52,123 nt of DNA from Neonectria sp. B-13 (taxonomy: Eukaryota > Ascomycota > Sordariomycetes > Hypocreales > Nectriaceae): NCBI GenBank assembly GCA_002682825.1, contig NOKP01000044.1, positions 197,662-249,784 of the forward strand, read 5' to 3'. Below the pieces are notes generated by a model. That model saw only the letters and a list, made by a program, of their open reading frames with translations, had not been told where the DNA came from and did not search any database. Positions within the stretch are counted from its first letter, which is position 1. Every line of letters starts with the position of its first letter. The position numbers and the translations under genes were made by a program. Below are positions 44,881 through 52,123 of this stretch, one piece after another.

Positions 44881-46365
44881 CTCAACGTTATAGTAGAGGC
44901 AGTAGCAGAAATGGTGGCAGAAACAGTAGCAGAAATGGTGGTAGAGGTGGTAGTAGAAGTAGAGGTGGTCCTAGGAAAGCCGGTCCTAGATAGGATAGTC
45001 CTGGGGGCAGTAGTAGTAGAGGGAAACCATTATTGAGCTTCTCTCTATTAGAGATACTGAACCCATTGGAACTACTGGTTCCTTTGATCATAACTGTATA
45101 GAAGATTGCAGAGAACCTAAATACAAGCCACTTGAGGATTTATAGGATATATCCAGCCTTAATAACAAGTAATATTGTACTAAACTTATGTATAGTGAAT
45201 TCAAGTCCATTCCCAGTCTATATAACCAACACTGCATTAATAAGAGAAATAGCAATAGAGACCATAAGGAGATTCTCTAGCCATCTTTGCATAATAAAAC
45301 ACCACTCCTGCCTAGCCCTAGTACTCATCTAGATATAGATCCTAATAAGGAAGAGTAAGAGGCTAAATAGAAATATTAAGCTAGTGAAGATTTTAAAGCT
45401 GAAGAATATACTCTTCTACAACTATAGGGCAGTGGAGAGAATAGGCGTAGAGAGCAAGGAGTTACTATCTCCCTAGGCAAGACTGAGGGAGAGAGTAGAA
45501 TGGAGAGCCTAGGGCGATACTGCGTAAGGAGTGGTAGCATAAGTCTGGCTGCTGTTTCAGTGTAGGCACATGCCTAAGCACAATTAGTACACTGGCCAGC
45601 TTAGCAGGGATAGGGTTAGGCTTACTGAAATAACCAACTTAAAGTTCTATATCATTAGAGCCACTAAGGGCAACAAGAAAGACATTGGGCAATCTAGGGC
45701 TATTGGACATACACCCTATTAGGGACAACACTATAGTTACTTATTAGCTCTAATAGAGGTGGTATAGACTGGACTGTTAAAGCAGTAAGGTGCTTACTAT
45801 AGAATACCAAGCCTACAACTGGTAGAATGGAACTCACTAGCGCTTTTACAACTCTAACCCCTCCTATAGATGTATTAACAGACTCCCCATAATGCATAGG
45901 GCCCATGAACTCACGCATCCTAATAGGCAACTGATTGCAGGCCAATGATAGCCACTATAGTCCAAGCATAGCATTCAAAGGAGTAATTAGTTAATAGAGT
46001 AGGAAGGCTAGCTTGGGTATGTACTGTTCTCAAGGATGGTAGAAGGGACTGATATAAATTGTGTTTCTATACCTTACTAAGGAGAAGGGTAGTTGTTATA
46101 CCTTGTGTCTACTTATCTAAGGAAGGACCTGATAGCAATCCCTATAAAGACAAGGGGACCTCTTAGTTACCTGAACGATGCTATCATAACCTGCTGTTGG
46201 CCTTGCTGCAACAGAGGCGTTCATATGGCCTCTTGCGCTAGGCCTGTTTCAAGATAGCCTTGACTGTGTTGTTTAATAGGCAGATGTTTGTAAAGAGGGG
46301 CTAGTACCTTGTCCTACATGCTCCTTTAGACTTACATTAGTACACCAGAAGGGGGCCAAGTTGGA
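44881..46365 (+). other. Decayed stretch with an RGG/RS-like start and unassigned frames
   Basis: At 44,893-45,030 the plus strand reads a Gly-Arg-Ser-Asn-rich low-complexity segment (RGSSRNGGRNSSRNGG, then RGGSRSRGG). Further on, plus-strand text such as SIRDTEPIGTTGSFDHN and GKTEGESRMESLGRY can be read between stops, but no family is recognised. Damage is milder than in the gypsy element, with CpA and TpG both present. It probably belongs to an unidentified repeat. Confidence 0.35.
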
Positions 46366-47300
46366 TTATTAGTTGCTTAGACACTATGCCACTATATTAG
46401 GCTTCACTCTATCTTTTGACCCTATATTAATACTACTAACCAACACTATAGCCATTCAGTTGTTAACATCATGGCCAGTTCTTGTCCCACTGGCGCATAG
46501 AAGTCGGTCAGCTATTTCCCAAAAGCATCCTACTCATGCTAGTTGAAGCAGATTATATGATACAGTTGGCTGGTATAATAGCATATGACTGACTTTATCT
46601 GTAGGGTACTCTGTTGGGTTATTGGCTGCTGCAGTATAATACTGCCATATCAGCCTTAGCTCTAACCCCCTAACCCATACTTAGCCTTACCAATCAGCAG
46701 TATAACCATTCAATTGCCTATAGGTAGAACCCTTTTCTATGGGCACCTATAGCTCGGTCATTCCTAAAACCATCCTACCGACGCTAGGCCAAGCAAATTA
46801 CATAATACAGTCAATTCTAGTATGTTGGTTCAACCATATAGTTCTAGTTTTAGCATAGGGGCAGAGGACTCAATTGGGTTATTGGTTATTGCAACACAAT
46901 GCTACTATACTAGCCTCAGCTCTATCCTTGCCCTCCACTTAACCTTGCTAAGCAGTGTAATAGCCATTCAATTGCTAATAGGGGTGGAATCCTTTTTCAT
47001 GGGCGCTTATGCCTTAGTTGTTCCTGAGACCATCCTACTGGCGCTAGGCTGAGTAGATGACATAATGCAGTTGGTCTAAGTATAGTCGTTCAAGTATGTT
47101 AGTTCAGCTATATTGTTATAGTTTCAGTATAAAAGACAGGTAACTTATTCAGGCTGTTGGTTGCTCCAACCTAACGCCAGGACCCAACTTGATCCTTCAG
47201 CCTAGCCCTTGATCCACTAGTCAGCATAGTGGCTGTTCAATTGCCAGAATGTTGATTTGTTTCCACAGGTGCCTATGATTTCCCAGGAATAGTAATAGCA
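46366..47300. repeat. Tandem repeat, about 250-280 bp unit, four degenerate copies
   Basis: Copies start near 46,366, 46,617, 46,877 and 47,152 at the phrase ggttattggttgctgca and its variants. Each continues with a Y-rich part, ccattcaattgc, a gggcgcctatg-like word, a ccatcctac..gcgctaggc phrase and a gtatgttggttcagcta-like end. Unit length varies from about 250 to 277 bp. No protein frame is conserved across the copies, so it appears to be a non-coding satellite-like array. Confidence 0.8.
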
Positions 47301-47565
47301 CTGGTTAAGTTAGTAAGAAGGGGAGAGAGATGGTGATGGATGCGCTGAAAAGCTACAACTAGAAGCTGAGGGTGTTTGGTTGGAGAGCCCTATCAACTGG
47401 AACCTTATAATAGCTTGGAAAAGCCAGTCTCTGTTGTTATTAAAAGCCCCTACTATATTATGGTGTAGTATTTGTATTATATATAGTTGCATTTAATGCT
47501 ATATAATTCAGATACATGGAAACAGTAAGGCATAGACTAGGCTATAGGAAATATATCCTAGGAGG
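47301..47565. other. Short spacer before the kinase pseudogene
   Basis: AT-rich decayed text. A 60-codon minus-strand frame here shows nothing recognisable. Confidence 0.3.
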
Positions 47566-48840
47566 GGTCTTAGAGGCTATATATATTTATAAGTTCCTTA
47601 AAGGTAGAGTCTTCTAGAAGCTGCGCTATAGTTAGGTAATGCTTAGGTAAATAAGAAAGTCCCCTCTATAATACAGATAGCACAAGTTATCACTCCACTA
47701 GACTAGCATCTAATCGAATGTATAGAACCTTGACTTTAAGGGCTAACATAGGGTCTATCCCTCTTTTGGGATCATACTATAAATCCTAACATAGACCACT
47801 ACTAGCCTTATAATAACCCTTCTAGGTTGCTAGAAGGAGGCCTAAGGTATTAATCATAAAGGTAACTATAGAAGAATTCCCTATATCATAGAAAAGAAGA
47901 CAGCCAATATACAGCTCTACAAAGATGCATATATAGCTCTATATGTCTATAGCAAAACTCAGGTTTGTATTATAAACCTGCTCTAGGGCATAATAGATGG
48001 TAGGCAACTGCTCCTTTATTATTACTAAAGTGCTAGCTTTAATTACTAGACTGAAATCCCCAATAGAAACCATATCTCCTACTAGACTCTTATAGGGTTC
48101 TATTGCTAGCATAAGTTCACCCTCTTTCCATAGTACAGTAAATAGGGGCAGGGGTATTTTTTGTAGGCACCTAAGATGTTCATACTTTATAGTTAGTGTG
48201 CTATAGTCATTAAGAGGACAAAGACTATACATTACATTGGCAGTATTTAGGTCTATGAAATGTATAAGCTTTACAATTCATAGTGTATAGGCTAAAGGGG
48301 AGGGAAAGTTGATATAAGTTAATGTACCTTAGTGTACAATTCCACTATTATATAGACTCTTTAAGCCTTATAATAGTTGCTTAGCAGTTAATATATAGAT
48401 GGCTATAGACTTTTATTAAGCAAAGTCTCTTAGATTTAAGCCTTTTAAGGGAGAGATAAGAACTTAGTAGTGATCATAGGGACTCTAAAGGTCAAAGATA
48501 TCCTAGGATATTAGAAGATATAAGGTATCCTTTATAGTCCTAGCGATCTCGCTCTATATATAATATTCATGATCTCCTGAATCCCTAGGCCTAACAATCT
48601 TAAGAGCAATATCCCTCTTGCTATATATATCATATGCTATCCAAACAGTTGTAAAGCTGCTATAGCCCAGCTTATGCTTAATGCAATACCTTTTAGCAAG
48701 GATTTCCCTAATGCAGATAGGGTAGTATATGCCCATTTTGTACCTATTAGTATCTTCTATAGTCATCTTAACCTCCATTTCATAATCCAAGTCCACAAAG
48801 TCGCCCCGATCTATAATGGCTCTGTTAATACTGCCTTATA
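47566..48840 (-). pseudogene. SRPK-like serine/threonine protein kinase pseudogene
   Basis: The minus strand reads a near-complete kinase in order. A YYPICIREILAKRYCIKHKLGY segment leads to the glycine-loop region, then FTTVWIAYDIYSKRDIALKI holds the conserved VAxK-type Lys. Next come AKQLL*GLKSLYNSGIVH and then *DLNTANV, the HRDLN loop, interrupted by an intron of about 90 bp (GTACAT...CATAG). GDFSLVI follows near 48,040-48,060 (DFG read as DFS), then YYALEQVY in the APE position, and the C-terminal lobe to LEDSTFKELINIYSL near 47,575. Stops and the Arg and Gly losses fit RIP-type transitions. The family phosphorylates SR-type proteins and is expanded in some fungi. It lies inside the repeat-B bracket. 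Confidence 0.85.
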
Positions 48841-49689
48841 AGGCTTTTACATTAGCTATATTTAATGTAGAAAAGTTATTGCTAGGTGGTATATAGTTAA
48901 AGTAGAAGATAGAGGGATACAATTAGAGATAATAGAGAAGAAAGAAAGTAAAATACAGATAGGATGATAACTGTATCTTGCTTATATAATCATTATAATG
49001 CCTAAAAATAGATAGATCTTATAGGCTAATACAGCCTTGCATGAATATACTGGACAAGTAAGGCTGAATGAGCCCTGCCTACACAGTCCATCTTGCTCCT
49101 AGCTGCTTCTCTAGCCATTATGCCAGCCGCTAGCAGGTCAGTGGCTTTGCAAGGGGTAGTCGACCCCACCCCCTGGTCTCTGGCCACTCTCTGGGCGTGA
49201 CACTAGCCCCCAGTGGTGGCCTTATGGGGCAATGCAGCCCTTTTGATGGTAAAGTCTGTTTTCTAGACCCTCTTGTCTAACAGGGTGGACGGCTTAGAGA
49301 CAACCTCCGCAGTATGCATCATTCTATGCAGTGCAACCGTTGACTTCACTAGACTGATGTTGGTTACTATAGCTTAAGCTTATTGTTACAGTTATAGCCT
49401 ACTCTGATTGGGTAGTGGGTAAATCCTGGGATGTAAGCTAGTGGCTATTTTTGCATCTATTATACTACATAAGAACATTCAACTGCTTAAGGATATAACT
49501 TTACTTCCTTCTATTTTATTCACATTTAATACAGTATCTTTACTCTACCTAAGTCTACTTACCTAAACCTATACATTCATCCATCTCTTCTTTTACCCTC
49601 TCTCTTATCCTATAGTATACAGTATAGACTCCTCTCAGTTTATATACAACACTATTATCATCCTCCATTTGTCAACATAGCCTACCCAT
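48841..49689. other. Mixed-composition stretch without gene
   Basis: The first 150 bp are AT-rich. 49,050-49,420 is less damaged and GC-richer (cagtggctttgcaagggg, ccccaccccctggtctctgg). 49,500-49,690 is pyrimidine-rich. No coding or RNA feature was recognised. The GC-richer part may be a fragment of a younger repeat. Confidence 0.35.
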
Positions 49690-50345
49690 ATTGCCTCCCT
49701 TCTAACCAATATAAGAGTGTAATCTATAGTATTACACTTCAATGGAGTAAGGCAGCAATCCTATAGATTCTTAAATGAGCTATAGCCCTTAGTATATTAC
49801 TAGAGGTACTAAAAGCACTTACTAAGCATTATGCTTATATTAGTACTACTCAGCTAGGTTATTCCTAAGTTATAATTATATAAGCCAACTTACTTATCAT
49901 TTCTCCTCTTCTTTATCTAATATGTTTACTTAGGAGCCTACCATATAACTTCACTGTGGATAGTACAACTGGCCAAGTACTTATAGATAAGGACTATATA
50001 TCTATAGGTATGGATAAAGGTGGCCCTTAGTTAAAGGTTCATACTTATCTTAGGGAAAAGGGAATAGGCCTTACAATGTACAACAATGTATCATTGATAG
50101 GATAGACTGTATACAAGAGAAGAAAAAATGGCAAGTATGCCTTTAACCTAGCTTTAAGCGCTAGGATCTATCCTGCCCTAGGCTCTAGGGTAGTAACTAC
50201 TATTATAGATACAGTAGCTAGAACTACTCATTATACTCTTTAGCAGCCTAGTGCTACCCCTAGTAGTTGGATGCGCTTTAACAATGTAACCCAGTTGTGG
50301 GAGTACCTATAGTAGTCTAGTTTTCTAATTATAATAATTCAATTA
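49690..50345 (+). pseudogene. Decayed ORF, unknown protein, with a likely intron
   Basis: The plus strand reads QWSKAAIL*ILK*AIALSILL and LKALTKHYAYISTTQLGY; then a GT..AG intron-like stretch (about 49,870-49,935); then LPYNFTVDSTTGQVLIDKDY, REKGIGLTMYNNVSLIG and ALSARIYPALGSRVVTTI to about 50,330. The few stops are TAG at probable Gln or Trp codons. The reading is coherent over about 200 codons but I recognise no family. It ends just before repeat B'. Confidence 0.4.
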
Positions 50346-50404
50346 TAAGTTAAGTAAGAAACCTATGAAATAAGACATTTACATTTGGAGACTTAAGGTT
50401 GATT

Positions 50405-50957
50405 GTAGGTTAATGCACTAGGGATGTAATACAAAGCTGATCGTTTTGCTAGTAGATTGTACACTTTAAGGTAAAGAAACCACACAAGAGAAGGCTATCT
50501 TATAATAGTAAAGCTGGAAAGAGGGGAGCGGCTATTGTGCCAGTCTTAAGGGTAGGATGGGCTTTTTGTTATTGATTATAGGTTGATCAAGGTAGAACGA
50601 TTCAATAATATAGGCTTAGAGTAGTCTTAAGAGTAAGAAATCGCTTCTATAATCATAGTGTTTATTATAGGATATAAGACAAGAAAACAATAGCTTATAA
50701 ATAATGTATAGAATGAATAAAGAGAAAGAGATACTGGTTACTATATAGCTCTAAGGAGCATAGGATAGAGAGGATTAATATATTAGAATACAAAAGTATT
50801 ATAAAGAGGAGAGACTTCATATAAAGAGAGCAAGACTGGGAGTATACGTTCATAGACATAGGTCATATACATTGTGCAAATAGACACTAGGGTAAGGACA
50901 TTAAGGCAGAAGGAATCTTTAAGGTAGAATGGAGGAGACAGTTGTATTAAGTAGAGA
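50405..50957 (-). repeat. Repeat B' (direct copy of 44,386-44,880)
   Basis: It has the same block order as repeat B: ctagggatgtaatacaaagc, gattgtacactttaaggtaa, gtgccagtcttaagggtagg, ataagacaagaaaacaa and gttgtattaagt. The copies differ by many transitions plus small indels. The two enclose the tandem array, the kinase pseudogene and the unknown ORF. Confidence 0.75.
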
Positions 50958-51584
50958 GGGTCCATCTGCATAAACATCTCTTGAGAGCAAGAGTGCTACT
51001 AGAGTATAACAAGGAAAGAGAGTCTCCTAGTAAGGAGACTAGAACGGAGATAGAGAGGAGAGAGGAGGTAGGCATCTCTGTTAGGGCAGCTCATATAGTA
51101 CAGCCCGAGCTCAAGGGCAGCGAAGGTAAGAGAGAGAGCGAGGGTACAGCGAGGGTGCGGCGGAGGCACAGCGGGTACAGCGGGCATAGTAGACATAGCG
51201 GGCATGATAGTACTATCGTAGTCGCTTAGGTCAGCAGGTATGGCATAAGCAGAGAGGCACAAGGCAGAGGGGCGGCTTACTAAGAGGCAGGCAATAGGGC
51301 GTCCATAGTAGAAGGAGAGGAGGTAGCAGTTGCTGAAAGAAAGACAAAGAAAGGGAAAGAAGCAGAGAGAGGAGAGAGGCTACATATAGTAGAGGCTTGC
51401 ATTAGGGCTTACATCAGGGCTTGCATTGGGGCTAGGAAAGCAAGTGTGGGGCAGGGCCAGCAGTGAGGTCAGCATCAGCGCCGGGTGGGGCCATGCTATA
51501 GAGCCAGCCGGTTTACTGTCTTACTATTTGTACTCATATTTGTACCAATCTCCTCTTCCTCCTTCGTCCCTCGATTCCCCTCTT
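50958..51584. other. Purine-rich stretch with short tandem words
   Basis: 51,040-51,215 and 51,330-51,380 are A/G-rich on the plus strand. Near 51,160-51,205 the words acagcgggtacagcgggcat and agacatagcgggcat form a short array. At 51,394-51,434 a 15-bp unit (ggcttgcattaggg and variants) repeats about three times. Overlapping open frames on both strands (50,981-51,262) appear to be by-products of this low complexity. Confidence 0.5.
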
Positions 51585-51800
51585 TAGGCCTGTCGTTTTC
51601 TTGTCTTATGTCTTACAATGGAGATGACTGTGACGGCAGGCAACCTTTACCTTTATGACTATCCTTTGTTCTCTCTTGTTGCCTCTGGCCTGATCAGGAC
51701 AGGATCGTTGACAGAACGCCGGTCCCACCTCCAATGCGTGCACAATCACGGTTCCCCTGCTTCCAGCTTCGCGCTTCCAAGACAGCTTTTTCCCATGGTA
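51585..51800 (+). repeat. Repeat A' (little-mutated copy of 44,130-44,345)
   Basis: It begins gttttcttgtcttatgtctt and matches repeat A through ccaagacagctttt. It is followed, without an obvious gap, by 135 bp and then repeat C' at 51,936. CpG and TpG are common here, so this copy escaped most RIP. Confidence 0.8.
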
Positions 51801-51935
51801 GAGACCTGTTGTGAAGTCGTGGAAGCTGGGGCCCGCAGTTGGTGCCACTGGGTCGTCTTGACGGCGAGAGAGATAAGCCAGGGCCCGACTGCGACGGCTT
51901 GCCGACGGGGACAAGACCCATAGCGATCGGAGGTG

Positions 51936-52123
51936 GTTCTAGGGTCAGGGTCAGGACTGTGTGTCGTGGGACTTAGTGCAATTCCAAGCGGGCAGCGAAA
52001 ACAGAGAGAAAAATGCACAGAAATACGACAACACTGATGCATAAGGTAAAATAGACATCAATCGATAGAGACAAGCGTAATGAACACACTCCCATAGAGT
52101 AAATGAACTTTTAATATTATGGA
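51936..52123. repeat. Direct repeat C' (little-mutated copy, runs off the window)
   Basis: It starts gaggtggttctagggtcagg like 38,133 and matches to the last base of the window. It keeps tgtgtcgtggg where the left copy has tatgtcatagg, so it is close to the original sequence. It may be the start of a further element copy or the second terminal repeat of the 13.8-kb bracket. Confidence 0.85.

Noticed and set aside
44888..45091. Leu/Pro-rich minus-strand frame resembling a membrane protein
   Set aside because: It is the complement of the Gly-Arg-Ser-rich low-complexity text on the plus strand.
50981..51262. Overlapping frames on both strands in the purine-rich stretch
   Set aside because: Low-complexity by-products; no conserved motif.
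51390..51434. Telomere-like TTAGGG words
   Set aside because: Only isolated attaggg within a 15-bp unit; not a telomeric array.
38133..52123. Starship-type giant element
   Set aside because: No DUF3435 tyrosine recombinase could be recognised at either end; direct repeats at the borders also differ from the Starship pattern of a captain gene at one end.

Overview
The window looks like a chromosomal segment of a filamentous ascomycete (Pezizomycotina, possibly Sordariomycetes). Genes carry short introns of about 47-80 bp with GT...AG ends and CTAAC-like branch sites. The gene content is typical of the group: Zn2Cys6 regulator, NACHT-ankyrin NLR, questin-oxidase-like enzyme, DUF3505/RecQ-type element, Tad-like LINE and Ty3/gypsy element. 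The repeats carry the signature of repeat-induced point mutation (RIP). No genus is claimed.

Layout. (1) Positions 1-10,399: a short unmutated repeat, then a complete but RIP-destroyed Ty3/gypsy LTR retrotransposon on the minus strand; gag, reverse transcriptase, RNase H and integrase can still be read through stop codons. (2) 10,400-12,930: a 30-bp minisatellite and decayed unassigned DNA. (3) 12,938-16,094 (minus): decayed DUF3505/telomere-linked-helicase-type gene. (4) 16,683-20,208 (plus): four-exon NACHT/13-ankyrin NLR gene broken by one extra base and one stop. (5) 20,209-23,000: gene fragment, a CAAGT repeat array, a decayed Tc1-type transposon with clear inverted ends, and a repeat that also occurs at position 1. 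(6) 23,041-36,485: an island of seven intact genes plus a monooxygenase fragment. They are a TAXI-type binding protein, class II aldolase, dienelactone hydrolase, NAD(P)-binding reductase, questin-oxidase-like (Baeyer-Villiger type) enzyme, Zn2Cys6 regulator, ABM-domain protein and EthD-domain protein (eight counting the regulator). (7) 36,794-38,132: LINE ORF1 cut off by a repeat. (8) 38,133-52,123: nested degraded repeats containing a very long decayed ORF of unknown identity, an SRPK-like kinase pseudogene, a four-copy ~260-bp tandem repeat, and several pairs of direct and inverted repeats.

How the genes may work together. The island has oxygenases, ring- and carbon-bond-cleaving enzymes, a reductase, small dimeric alpha/beta-barrel proteins and one pathway-type regulator, but no polyketide synthase, peptide synthetase or terpene cyclase. 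This fits a small tailoring or catabolic cluster for a phenolic or anthraquinone-like compound; this is inference from family membership only.

The most unusual observations are: the strand-asymmetric RIP signature between 38.2 and 43.9 kb (CpA kept, TpG nearly absent), in contrast to the two-strand signature of the gypsy element; a >=188-bp direct repeat that brackets 13.8 kb and shows RIP direction base by base; and the unidentified ~1,550-codon decayed ORF inside that bracket.
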